A DNA stretch of 64,000 bases, taken from NCBI GenBank assembly GCA_015066515.1, contig SVOH01000001.1:1-64000 (forward strand), in the 5' to 3' direction. The stretch comes from Oscillospiraceae bacterium. GTDB taxonomy: Bacteria; Bacillota; Clostridia; Oscillospirales; Acutalibacteraceae. This document shows, piece after piece, positions 1-7,468 of the stretch. Position 1 is the stretch's first letter. Every line of letters starts with the position of its first letter. The notes under the pieces were generated by a model that had not been told where the DNA came from, searched no databases, and was given only the letters and a program-made list of their open reading frames with translations. Made by a program: the position numbers and the translations under genes.

Positions 1-72
1 GTTGTTTAATTTTCAAGGTTCGTTTAGCGCCCTTTTAGGCACTCCAAGCGCACCCTCTCTCAAAGGTGCCCG
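1..72 (-). other. Probable 16S rRNA leader (5' end of a precursor transcript)
   Basis: This is the transcribed leader between the minus-strand promoter at 73-104 and the left edge. It has local inverted repeats and the TTGAAAATTAAAC signature typical of clostridial pre-16S leaders. No protein-coding potential is credible here. The mature 16S would start beyond the left edge; assemblies commonly break at such repeats. Confidence 0.55.
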
Positions 73-104
73 ATTATATTACCACAACTGTTTCACTTTG
101 TCAA
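73..104 (-). promoter_or_regulatory. Strong promoter of an rRNA operon reading off the left edge
   Basis: On the minus strand a perfect -35 TTGACA (104-99) is followed after 17 bases by TAATAT (81-76), overlapping a perfect TATAAT (78-73) at 20 bases. Downstream the leader is GC-richer, can form GCACC/GGTGC-type stems, and ends with an ACCTTGAAAATTAAACAAC segment at 20-2. That segment closely resembles the conserved leader just before 16S rRNA in many Firmicutes. The 16S gene itself is not in the window, so the rRNA identity is inferred. Confidence 0.7.
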
Positions 105-208
105 CACTTTTTTTCAAATTTTTTAAACTTTTTTTAATCTTTTTTTTATTCAACTTTTCGACACAATATATTGGGGTTTATATGGCTTTTACACCACAAT
201 CTTATATT

Positions 209-237
209 AAAAAGCAGGCAAAATTTGCCTGCTTTTT
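209..237 (-). terminator. Rho-independent terminator of the SNF transporter gene
   Basis: Perfect stem AAAAAGCAGGCAAA / TTTGCCTGCTTTTT with a tiny loop, a few bases beyond the stop codon at 243. In the minus direction it ends in a T-run. Confidence 0.85.
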
Positions 238-242
238 GAAAA

Positions 243-1652
243 TTATACTAAAAAGTTAAACGCGCCGATAGACTGTAAGAACAGCAGTATCATAAGAGCG
301 GGCGCTATATACTTTATCATAACGGTATATAATTTTTTTCTGCCAAATTTGGCGCCGCTGCTTTCAACCTCATCAATAACCCATTTTGGCTTTACCACCC
401 AACCAATAACAATGCAAGTAAGCAGTGATATTATTGGCATAAGCAAGCTATTGCTTATATAATCAAGCACATCGAGTAGGTTTTGACCCGTAGCGCCTGT
501 TGGTAATGTTACACCAAAGCTTAACACATTATAACCCAGACAAACCACAACGGCTGCAGCCGCTGCAATAACTGTTATAACTATACTTACTTTTTTGCGG
601 CTTGATTTAAAGCTTTCCATACAAGCGCCTACTATTGCCTCCATAATAGATACGCTTGAGGTAAGTGCCGCAAAGGCTACCATTATAAAGAATGCGGGTC
701 CGATTATGCGACCGGCAAAGCCCATAGCGTTAAATACCTGAGGTAGTGACTGGAAAATTAGTCCGGGTCCCGCCTTCATACCTTCGGTACCCATAAAAAC
801 ATAAACTGCGGGCACAACCATAAGACCGGCAAGGAAAGCCACTATTGTGTCAAAGATTTCGATCTGAGCCACCGATTTATTAAGGTCAACATCTTTTTTA
901 ACATAAGAGCCATAGGTTATCATAATGCCCATAGCAACCGAAAGCGAAAAGAACAACTGACTCATAGCATCGAGCAGAACGCTCATAAAGGTCTTAAAAT
1001 TGAGTCCTGTAAAATCAGGCTTTACATAAACCAAAAGTCCTTGCAAGCCTGTACGAACCTCACCGTTGGCATCGGGCTCGCTTTTGGTTGTGAGTGAGAA
1101 CACGCTTATGCCAAGAATAAGGACAAAAAGCGCCGGCATTATAATTTTTGAAAAACGCTCAATGCCCTTTTCAACGCCGCAATAAACAATAAAAGCGGTT
1201 ATTGCGAGAAACACAAGCATCCAAACAATAGGCGGTGTTTTTGATGTAATGAAGTTTGCGAAATAATCACTTGTTGCTGTTGCCGTAAACTCGGTTACCG
1301 AAGACACCATATATTTAAGTATCCAGCCGCCAATAACTACATAATATGTTATAATGATTGATGGCACAGCAAATGTAAACTTGCCCAGAAAGGACCATTT
1401 TGGATTTATGGTTTTAAAGGCATCAAGCGAGCTTTTGCCCGTTTTTCTACCAATAGCAATGTCGGTCATTAAAAGCGAAAAACCAAAGGTTAAAACCAAA
1501 ATTAGATATACTATTAGAAACAGTCCGCCTCCTTGCTTTGCCGCAAGGGTTGGAAAACGCCAAATGTTGCCAACGCCGACTGCACTACCCGCTGCCGCAA
1601 GCACAAAACCAAGACTGCCGCTAAAACTGCTCTTTTTTGTTTGAGTTGCCAT
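243..1652 (-). CDS. Sodium-dependent transporter, SNF/NSS family
   Basis: Integral membrane symporter of the neurotransmitter:sodium symporter family; bacterial members import amino acids with sodium. The 469-residue protein has the family signature GNIWRFP at residues 28-34 in the first, unwound membrane helix, preceded by glycine-rich helix 1. Eleven or twelve hydrophobic segments follow, which is normal family length. I chose the ATG at 1652 because AGGAG lies 8 bases upstream (1665-1661); an upstream ATG at 1691 has no ribosome site and lies inside a hairpin. The substrate cannot be told from sequence. The leader begins with the hairpin at 1671-1701, and there is hardly room for a private promoter. 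Confidence 0.93.
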   Translation of the reverse strand: MATQTKKSSFSGSLGFVLAAAGSAVGVGNIWRFPTLAAKQGGGLFLIVYLILVLTFGFSLLMTDIAIGRKTGKSSLDAFKTINPKWSFLGKFTFAVPSIIITYYVVIGGWILKYMVSSVTEFTATATSDYFANFITSKTPPIVWMLVFLAITAFIVYCGVEKGIERFSKIIMPALFVLILGISVFSLTTKSEPDANGEVRTGLQGLLVYVKPDFTGLNFKTFMSVLLDAMSQLFFSLSVAMGIMITYGSYVKKDVDLNKSVAQIEIFDTIVAFLAGLMVVPAVYVFMGTEGMKAGPGLIFQSLPQVFNAMGFAGRIIGPAFFIMVAFAALTSSVSIMEAIVGACMESFKSSRKKVSIVITVIAAAAAVVVCLGYNVLSFGVTLPTGATGQNLLDVLDYISNSLLMPIISLLTCIVIGWVVKPKWVIDEVESSGAKFGRKKLYTVMIKYIAPALMILLFLQSIGAFNFLV

Positions 1653-1670
1653 ATTAAAATCTCCTAAAAT

Positions 1671-1701
1671 AAAATAACCATTGTAAAACAATGGTTATTT
1701 T
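1671..1701 (-). terminator. Perfect hairpin ending the decarboxylase operon, within the SNF leader
   Basis: Fourteen perfect base pairs (1671-1684 with 1688-1701) around a 3-base loop. In the minus direction it is followed by a TTTTATTTTA tract. It lies 31 bases after the decarboxylase stop and 5 bases before the SNF ribosome site, so it may both end the upstream operon and restrict readthrough into SNF. Confidence 0.75.
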
Positions 1702-1732
1702 ACCACTTTAACGCGCTAAATGCAATAGTTTT

Positions 1733-3070
1733 TTATTCTATCACAGTCCACTCCTGTATTCCATAATACTCAAGACATTCTACTGTGCTTGCGTCGATTT
1801 TTTCTCCCGGTAGTATAATCGGTATTGCGGGCGGACATATTGCATCAAAATGCGCTGAGATTTTACCGACGCAGTTTTTTATGGGTTTTTTTGCTTTTGC
1901 AGCGTATAACACCTCGTTTAAAGGCATATTTTTACCTTTTAGCGCAGGCGTGGGAGGCACTTGCTCTATCGCGTCATTTTTTACAATTTCTGACAATACA
2001 GCTTCGAGCTCGCAAAGCTTATTGCCGTTTTCAATCGATAACATAAAAACAATGTAGTCGAAATCACAAAATTCGCAAACAATGTTTTTTGCCAAAAGCA
2101 TTTCTGCAATATCACAACCCGTATATCCGTAAGATTTAGTAGCAATTGTGATTTTAAGCGGTTCGTCTCCGCAAAGACAATATCCTGTTTTTGATAGCCG
2201 TGATTTTAATTGTTCGACATTTTTAATAAATTCTAACATTTTTTTGCCGTAACCGTCTGAAATATATTTATTCACAGCGTCAAGCGACTGCAAAATTAAA
2301 TACGATGGACTTGTAGACGCAAAAATCCCTAAAGCGCTTTGCGCGTTGTCGGCAAAAAAGCTTGGCGCGGACTTGCCAATGTGCAGATATGCGCCGCCTG
2401 TAAGTGCAGGTAACGTTTTGTGCGCGGAATCACAGCATATATCGGCTCCTAGACTTATTGGATGAATATCCTTTGGTAAAAATTTTAAATATGCACCATG
2501 CGCATTATCAACAATTAACAATACATCGTATTTGTGACAAACCTCGCTCAAAGCTCTTATATCGGTTATATTTCCAAGGTAATCGGGGCTTGTAATGTAA
2601 ATCGCCGTTGGTTTTTGTTTGGCGTCACGCAAATATTGGTCAAGAAAATTTGGTGTTATAACGCACGATATAACGGTTTGCGCACTTTTGGGCAACAGCC
2701 ACTCAACATCAATATCTAAAAGCGCAGCAGCTGTAACAAAAGTTTTGTGCGCATTCCTGCCTGCAAATACAAGCGGCTTTTCGCCATTTTGTAAAGCATA
2801 GCATTTTACAAGATAAAGCATTGCGCGTATGCAAAGCGATGAGCCTTCGGTAGAATAAAAGGTTGCCCTTGTACCAAATAATTTCGTCGCGTTTTTTTGG
2901 CTTTCAGCTATTATTCCGTTAGCATTATACAAAACATCGGCACCATCAATTTCGGTTATATCGTATTTTTCGCAACCCAATACTTCGTTACCCTTATGAC
3001 CCGGCATATGAAGGCGCAAGGAATTGCTGTCGGCATATTTTTTTACAAAATCAACTATTGGCGTGTTCAT
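1733..3070 (-). CDS. Orn/Lys/Arg decarboxylase, PLP-dependent (SpeA/YaaO type)
   Basis: Fold-type I PLP enzyme of the bacterial ornithine/lysine/arginine decarboxylase group, 445 residues. LHMPGHKG at 20-27 is the usual N-terminal motif. VDNAHGA holds Asp188, which pairs with the pyridine nitrogen, and SAHKTL places the Schiff-base lysine at Lys218. CPPAIP near the C-terminus is the conserved small-domain motif. It lacks the N-terminal receiver-like wing of the large acid-inducible decarboxylases, so a biosynthetic polyamine role is more likely. The start codon overlaps the stop of scfB (TAATG), indicating translational coupling. Arginine and lysine cannot be separated as substrates by eye. 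Confidence 0.9.
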   Translation of the reverse strand: MNTPIVDFVKKYADSNSLRLHMPGHKGNEVLGCEKYDITEIDGADVLYNANGIIAESQKNATKLFGTRATFYSTEGSSLCIRAMLYLVKCYALQNGEKPLVFAGRNAHKTFVTAAALLDIDVEWLLPKSAQTVISCVITPNFLDQYLRDAKQKPTAIYITSPDYLGNITDIRALSEVCHKYDVLLIVDNAHGAYLKFLPKDIHPISLGADICCDSAHKTLPALTGGAYLHIGKSAPSFFADNAQSALGIFASTSPSYLILQSLDAVNKYISDGYGKKMLEFIKNVEQLKSRLSKTGYCLCGDEPLKITIATKSYGYTGCDIAEMLLAKNIVCEFCDFDYIVFMLSIENGNKLCELEAVLSEIVKNDAIEQVPPTPALKGKNMPLNEVLYAAKAKKPIKNCVGKISAHFDAICPPAIPIILPGEKIDASTVECLEYYGIQEWTVIE

Positions 3071-4443
3071 TACTGCTCACCAACGGTTTTTGCGGCTTCA
3101 AGCATAATGGCGCATTCCATTCTCTTGCGGAATAACTCACAACCATATTTATAAACGCCATTTACAGAACCTGTAGCGTGATAAGCGTTTGCGGCGCAAC
3201 CTCCCGAGCAATAAAGTTTTGCCCAGCAATCCTTACACTCGGGTCTGGTGTAAACGTTGCAAGCGGCAAATTCATCCTGAACGGCAGTATTGTCAACGCC
3301 TGTCCATATATTTCCAAGCTTAAACTTTTCTTCACCGACAAACTGATGACAAGGGTAAAGGTCGCCCCAGGGAGTTACCGCCATATACTCAGTACCCGAG
3401 CCACAACCCGAAATACGCTTGTAAATACAAGGACCGCTTTTTAGGTCTAGCATATAGTGGTAGAAGGTAAACGGTTTGCCCTCGCGATGACGGTTTAGCA
3501 TAAGCTCTGCCAACTGCTCATATTGCTCAAGCACAACGGGTAAATCCTCTTGTGTTAATGCAGATGGATCATCCTCGGCACAAACTACCGGTTCCATACT
3601 AAGCTCGGTAAAACCAAGACGCAGCATTTCTTTTATGTCATTTAAAAAGTCGGGATTGGCGTGGGTAAAGGTGCCGCGCATATAATAGTTTTTATTTCCA
3701 CGCTTTTCAACAAAGTGCTGAAATTTTGGAACTATTTTTTCCCAACTGCCGTTGCCCGCAAAATCAACACGGTAGCGGTCATGCACTTCTTTTCTGCCGT
3801 CAAGGCTTAACACAACGTTACTCATTTCACGGTTTGCAAAGTCAATTACATCATCGTCAACCAGAACACCGTTGGTAGTAAGCGTAAAGCGGAAATTTTT
3901 GCCCGCTGGTTTTTCTATCTCGCGAGCATAAGCCACAAGCTGCTTAATCATATCAAAATTCATAAGCGGCTCACCGCCGAAGAAGTCAACCTCAAGATTG
4001 GTGCGCCCCGCAGAATTTTCTACCAAAAAGTCAAGTGCGCGCTTTGCGGTTTCAAGACTCATAATCGCACGGTCACCGTGGTATTTGCCCTGACTTGCAA
4101 AGCAGTATGCACAATTAAGGTTGCAGGTGTGCGCCACGTGAAGACACAACGCCTTTATAACACCGGCGCTTTTCTTTTTTAGGTCACCTGCCATATTTTC
4201 GAACGTGTCGGGTGTAAAAAGCTTGCCCGCCGCTTTAAGACTTTCTATGTCGTCACAGCATTCGTTTACATCGGCGGCGGTTATACCATTATATTTATCT
4301 AAAATTTTGGCGGTTATCTGCTCACGGGTGTAATTTTCATACATTTCAATAATATCATAAGCCACCTCGTCTACAAGATGAACCGAGCCGGAATATACAT
4401 CTAAAACAATATTAAGACCGCCAAGTTTATAACAATGAATCAT
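3070..4443 (-). CDS. scfB: SCIFF peptide radical-SAM maturase
   Basis: Radical-SAM/SPASM enzyme that installs thioether cross-links in the six-cysteine SCIFF peptide encoded just upstream. The 457-residue protein begins with the family-typical MIHCYKLGGLNIVLDV and an N-terminal peptide-recognition region. The CxxxCxxC cluster is at Cys107, Cys111 and Cys114. The C-terminal SPASM region carries many cysteines (for example CKDCW and CSGGC). Start chosen at 4443 with AGGAAGG 9 bases upstream; an in-frame ATG 33 bases earlier falls in the intergenic hairpin. A hairpin with a T-run separates it from scfA, probably lowering maturase level relative to peptide. Confidence 0.95.
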   Translation of the reverse strand: MIHCYKLGGLNIVLDVYSGSVHLVDEVAYDIIEMYENYTREQITAKILDKYNGITAADVNECCDDIESLKAAGKLFTPDTFENMAGDLKKKSAGVIKALCLHVAHTCNLNCAYCFASQGKYHGDRAIMSLETAKRALDFLVENSAGRTNLEVDFFGGEPLMNFDMIKQLVAYAREIEKPAGKNFRFTLTTNGVLVDDDVIDFANREMSNVVLSLDGRKEVHDRYRVDFAGNGSWEKIVPKFQHFVEKRGNKNYYMRGTFTHANPDFLNDIKEMLRLGFTELSMEPVVCAEDDPSALTQEDLPVVLEQYEQLAELMLNRHREGKPFTFYHYMLDLKSGPCIYKRISGCGSGTEYMAVTPWGDLYPCHQFVGEEKFKLGNIWTGVDNTAVQDEFAACNVYTRPECKDCWAKLYCSGGCAANAYHATGSVNGVYKYGCELFRKRMECAIMLEAAKTVGEQ

Positions 4444-4464
4444 TATGTAATACCTTCCTACAAA

Positions 4465-4489
4465 AAGTGCCGCCATATCGGCGGCACTT
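4465..4489 (-). terminator. Attenuator-like hairpin between scfA and scfB
   Basis: AAGTGCCGCC pairs with GGCGGCACTT around a 5-base loop. In the minus direction the stem runs into TTTTTG and then, at once, the scfB ribosome site. It has terminator form but lies inside an operon, so partial termination is likely. Confidence 0.7.
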
Positions 4490-4498
4490 AAGTTTTAA

Positions 4499-4648
4499 TT
4501 ATTCTTTATCTGCCTTTTCGCATTCCTGATTTGCAATACCGCAGCTGGTTTTGCAAGCAGACTGGCAAGAAGTTTGGCATTCGCCACAGCCGCCGTTTTT
4601 TGCGCTTTCGCAAAGATTCTTTGTTTCAAGTGTCTGAATTCTTTTCAT
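4499..4648 (-). CDS. scfA: SCIFF ranthipeptide precursor (six cysteines in forty-five residues)
   Basis: A 49-residue precursor peptide found by translating the gap upstream of scfB. It reads MKRIQTLETKN, then cysteines at 13, 21, 24, 28, 32, 36 and 43. The core CGECQTSCQSACKTSCG is the hallmark SCIFF segment found across Clostridia, and the partner maturase lies directly downstream. GGAGGAAA (4661-4654) precedes the ATG by 5 bases, and an extended -10 promoter lies upstream. The mature product and its role are not established for the family. Confidence 0.95.
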   Translation of the reverse strand: MKRIQTLETKNLCESAKNGGCGECQTSCQSACKTSCGIANQECEKADKE

Positions 4649-4681
4649 TATAGTTTCCTCCAAAGAGATTATTTTTTTATC

Positions 4682-4710
4682 ATTATATCACGGGCATTTT
4701 AAAAAATCAA
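4682..4710 (-). promoter_or_regulatory. Promoter of the scfA-scfB operon
   Basis: Minus strand TTGATT (4710-4705), 17-base spacer, TATAAT (4687-4682) with an upstream TG making an extended -10. It lies 34 bases before the scfA start. Confidence 0.65.
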
Positions 4711-4743
4711 GATATGTATTAATATTATGTGTTATATTTTCTT

Positions 4744-5277
4744 TTAAACCTTACACTTTATCTTGTATTTCTTTGCGCCAATTTTTGCGATAAGCAGCAT
4801 ACGTAAATCTTCAATGGTGCCGCCCGTGACAGTAGATTTGTCAACTATGTATGACTGGTTTGAATTTATATAAAGATAAATATATCCTTTTGTTTCATAT
4901 ACACGCCACATTGCATCATATTTAACAGCACTTGTTCCAGTGTGCAATCCATTGCCGCTTGTTTCAGTAACATCATTCTCGGTAAAAACAAAATGATTTT
5001 CGGAATTTTTAATAACTTTGTTTTTATTGTATCGTATTTTGGGTAACCCAAAATACACAAAAACTATAAAAGCATTCCAAAGCAAAAAAAGACAAAAGCT
5101 TGGCAATAAACCTGTCGTAAATGTTTGGCTAATAGCCGCAAAAGCAAAAACAAATATCATATATATTTCCATAAGTAAAATAAGAACATTAAAAAAACGT
5201 GCTCGACTTAAAACATGAAATCTATTAAATTTTTTAATCGTTTCCCAATCGTATTTAGAAGATGCCTTTATTTCCAT
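4744..5277 (-). CDS. YcxB-like membrane protein
   Basis: 177-residue protein with two adjacent hydrophobic segments near residues 30-80 and a soluble C-terminal part resembling the YcxB-like domain, a PH-like fold of unknown function. The ATG at 5277 is one base past the parB stop, and GGGTGA inside parB serves as ribosome site. A GTG at 5286 overlapping parB is the alternative start. It is last in the par block; no role in segregation is implied by sequence. Confidence 0.65.
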   Translation of the reverse strand: MEIKASSKYDWETIKKFNRFHVLSRARFFNVLILLMEIYMIFVFAFAAISQTFTTGLLPSFCLFLLWNAFIVFVYFGLPKIRYNKNKVIKNSENHFVFTENDVTETSGNGLHTGTSAVKYDAMWRVYETKGYIYLYINSNQSYIVDKSTVTGGTIEDLRMLLIAKIGAKKYKIKCKV

Positions 5278-5278
5278 A

Positions 5279-6124
5279 TTATTCACCCACTAATTTTTTA
5301 GCAAAGTCGGCGAGCTCTTCATCACTGTAGAATTCTAAAGTGATAGTGCCCTTGCCCTTGCCTTTTGATTTAATATCAACCCTTCTGCCAAGCTCATTTT
5401 TGAGCGATATTTCAACCTCGCTGTAAAAATTTTTTTTTGCCGTAGGTGTTTTTTTAGTGGTCTTGGGCTTTGATTTTGTCATAGCCTCAAGCTCGCGCAC
5501 AGATGCGCCTGCAAGCGCCGCTTTTAGCATTTCTGCGGCAATTTCATCACTGTCGGCCGCAAGTATTGCTCGCGCGTGACCCGCCGTAATATCACCGTTT
5601 TTAAGCGCCTCAAGAGCCTTGTCGTTAAGATTAAGTAGTCGCAGGGCGTTTGTAACGGCGCTTCGCGACTTACCAACGCTTTCGGCAACCTGTTCTTGAG
5701 TTAGATTATAAACGTCTATAAGTGTCTTATAACCCTGCGCTTCTTCAACGGCATTAAGGTCTTCACGTTGCAAATTTTCTATAAGCGCGATTTCATAATA
5801 GTTTTGATCGTCAAGCTCTTTTATAACAACCGGCACTTCTTGAATATCTGCCATACGGCATGCGCGCCAACGGCGCTCGCCTGCTACAATTTGATAAACT
5901 CCGCTTGAAGTAGGCCGCACAACTATTGGCTGAATGAGCCCGTGCTTTGCAATACTGTCAGCCAATTCCGATAAAGCATCTTCATCAAAATTTGTTCTTG
6001 GCTGGTTACGATTAGGCTCGATTTCGGAAAGCCTGAGGGTAACCACACCCTTTTCGTCAGTTGCATTTTCGTTAAACAACGCGTCAAGGCCGCGACCAAG
6101 ACCGCCTTTTTTTATTGCTGCCAT
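5279..6124 (-). CDS. parB: Chromosome-partitioning protein ParB/Spo0J
   Basis: Centromere-binding CTPase clamp that loads at parS and spreads on DNA. The 281-residue protein has the N-terminal ParA-activating stretch with GLGRGLDALF, a ParB/Srx nucleotide domain with GERRWRA and ENLQREDLN motifs, a central helix-turn-helix (QEQVAESVGKSRSAV), a lysine-rich linker and a C-terminal dimerisation segment. It starts 3 bases after parA. Two matching parS sites are present nearby at 6975-6990 and 7419-7434. Confidence 0.97.
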   Translation of the reverse strand: MAAIKKGGLGRGLDALFNENATDEKGVVTLRLSEIEPNRNQPRTNFDEDALSELADSIAKHGLIQPIVVRPTSSGVYQIVAGERRWRACRMADIQEVPVVIKELDDQNYYEIALIENLQREDLNAVEEAQGYKTLIDVYNLTQEQVAESVGKSRSAVTNALRLLNLNDKALEALKNGDITAGHARAILAADSDEIAAEMLKAALAGASVRELEAMTKSKPKTTKKTPTAKKNFYSEVEISLKNELGRRVDIKSKGKGKGTITLEFYSDEELADFAKKLVGE

Positions 6125-6127
6125 AAA

Positions 6128-6898
6128 TTAACCCCTCCTGTTTCTCTTTAAAAACTCTTTTGCAAGGTCGTTATACGCAATGCATCCTTTAGCTCGCTTG
6201 TCATAATACTGTATTGGACAACCGTAACTCGGCGCCTCGGAAAGTCTTACGCCGCGTGGAATAACGGTTTTATAAAGCTTGTCTGCAAAGAATTTTTTAA
6301 TTTCTCCTACAACCTGTTGCGTCAAGTTAAGTCTACCATCAAACATGGTAAGCACTATGCCCTCAATTTCAAGCATAGGATTATAAAGGCGCTTTACCTG
6401 ACGAACCGACGCCATAAGCTGCGAAAGTCCTTCAAGCGCAAAATACTCGCACTGAATCGGAACAAGCACCGTATCCCCCGCGTTTAACGCATTGATAGTT
6501 ATTAGCCCCAACGACGGCGGACAGTCAATAAATATGTAGTCGTAATTTTCTCTTATTGGCGCTAAAGCGTTTTTAAGCGCTGCCTCTCGATGTTCTACTT
6601 CTATTAAATCAACCTCGGCCGCCGCAAGATTCATAGAAGCAGGAATTATGTCAACATTTTTAAACTGAGTTTTTATTATTGCTGCTTCGGCTTTAGCACT
6701 GCCTATAAGAAGCTCGTAGGTAGTAGCTCCAACCTGCTTTTTGCTAATTCCATAGCCGCTGGTAGAATTTCCTTGTGGGTCAGCATCGACAAGCAAAACT
6801 TTTTTGCCCGCGAGGCCAATGCCCGCAACAAGATTTACCGCCGTTGTTGTTTTACCAACGCCGCCTTTTTGATTAACAACAGAAATTATTTTACCCAA
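6128..6898 (-). CDS. parA: Chromosome-partitioning ATPase ParA/Soj
   Basis: Deviant Walker ATPase of the Soj type that binds DNA non-specifically and is stimulated by ParB. The 256-residue product begins (M)GKIISVVNQ and carries the KGGVGKTT deviant Walker A motif at residues 11-18, then DADPQGN. I chose a TTG start at 6898 because GGAGG lies 8 bases upstream; longer readings into the region up to 6991 would translate the parS site and are not credible. A weak promoter may lie at 6938-6966. Confidence 0.95.
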   Translation of the reverse strand: MGKIISVVNQKGGVGKTTTAVNLVAGIGLAGKKVLLVDADPQGNSTSGYGISKKQVGATTYELLIGSAKAEAAIIKTQFKNVDIIPASMNLAAAEVDLIEVEHREAALKNALAPIRENYDYIFIDCPPSLGLITINALNAGDTVLVPIQCEYFALEGLSQLMASVRQVKRLYNPMLEIEGIVLTMFDGRLNLTQQVVGEIKKFFADKLYKTVIPRGVRLSEAPSYGCPIQYYDKRAKGCIAYNDLAKEFLKRNRRG

Positions 6899-6937
6899 AA
6901 CAATAGCCTCCAAGTTTACTATATATGAAATAAATAT

Positions 6938-6966
6938 ATTATAAATATGTATAATATAAGTATAAA
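6938..6966 (-). promoter_or_regulatory. Possible parAB promoter
   Basis: Minus strand TTTATA, 17-base spacer, perfect TATAAT (6943-6938) in AT-rich DNA. It lies just downstream of the parS palindrome, so bound ParB could autoregulate it. The -35 is weak. Confidence 0.4.
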
Positions 6967-7000
6967 GACAACGATGTTTCACGTGAAACATTGTTGTCTT
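6965..7000. repeat. 36-bp imperfect palindrome centred on parS site 1
   Basis: AAGACAAC and GTTGTCTT arms extend the parS core; one position differs between the arms (GA versus TT next to the core). In RNA it could fold as a hairpin between spoVAE and parA. Confidence 0.85.
6975..6990. promoter_or_regulatory. parS: parS centromere site 1
   Basis: Exact match to the Firmicutes parS consensus TGTTTCACGTGAAACA. It is the centre of a longer palindrome (6965-7000) and lies upstream of parA. Confidence 0.95.
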
Positions 7001-7039
7001 AATTATACATATAAATTGGCTTGTTGTAAATAGAAAATT

Positions 7040-7405
7040 TTATTTATCGCCCGAGCGAAAAACGAGCGACATTACAAAACCAAAAAATATAGCCGCCGTT
7101 ATTCCTGCCGCAGTCGCTGTAAGACCACCGCACATAGCACCTATAAAGCCATATTGATCAACCGCTTCTACCACACCGTTTGCAAGTGAATATCCAAATC
7201 CCGTAAGCGGAACGGTGGCGCCCGCGCCCGCAAAATCGACAATCGGCCTGTAAACACCTATAGCTGTAAGCAATACACCGCTCACGACATACGTTACCAA
7301 TATTCGCGCAGGTGTTAATTTTGTATAATCTATAAGAATTTGACCCAGCGCACAAATAAATCCGCCAATAAAAAACGCCTTAAGGCAATCTAACAATAAA
7401 TCCAT
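7040..7405 (-). CDS. spoVAE: Stage V sporulation protein AE
   Basis: Small integral membrane protein of the SpoVA channel family, which moves dipicolinic acid into the forespore and out at germination. The 121-residue protein has several hydrophobic helices and the highly conserved DFAGAGATVPLTGFG segment. The ATG at 7405 follows a GAGGTG ribosome site. An in-frame start further upstream would read through parS site 2 and is rejected. The usual partners spoVAC and spoVAD are not adjacent, and the gene sits alone between two parS sites. Confidence 0.9.
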   Translation of the reverse strand: MDLLLDCLKAFFIGGFICALGQILIDYTKLTPARILVTYVVSGVLLTAIGVYRPIVDFAGAGATVPLTGFGYSLANGVVEAVDQYGFIGAMCGGLTATAAGITAAIFFGFVMSLVFRSGDK

Positions 7406-7418
7406 ACTCACACCTCTA

Positions 7419-7434
7419 TGTTTCACGTGAAACA
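7419..7434. promoter_or_regulatory. parS: parS centromere site 2
   Basis: Second exact TGTTTCACGTGAAACA, 13 bases upstream of the spoVAE start codon and 428 bases from site 1. ParB loaded here would cover the spoVAE 5' leader. Confidence 0.95.
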
Positions 7435-7468
7435 TTATTTAAATTTATTGTTTGTCGTCTTAGGCGTT

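Noticed and set aside
2-259. 85-residue plus-strand open frame at the left edge
   Set aside because: It is antisense to the rRNA promoter and leader and overlaps the SNF terminator; its composition (Phe/Leu runs) is that of T-rich noncoding DNA.
7040-7435. Longer spoVAE start at 7435
   Set aside because: It would translate the parS palindrome as coding sequence; the ATG at 7405 has a ribosome site.
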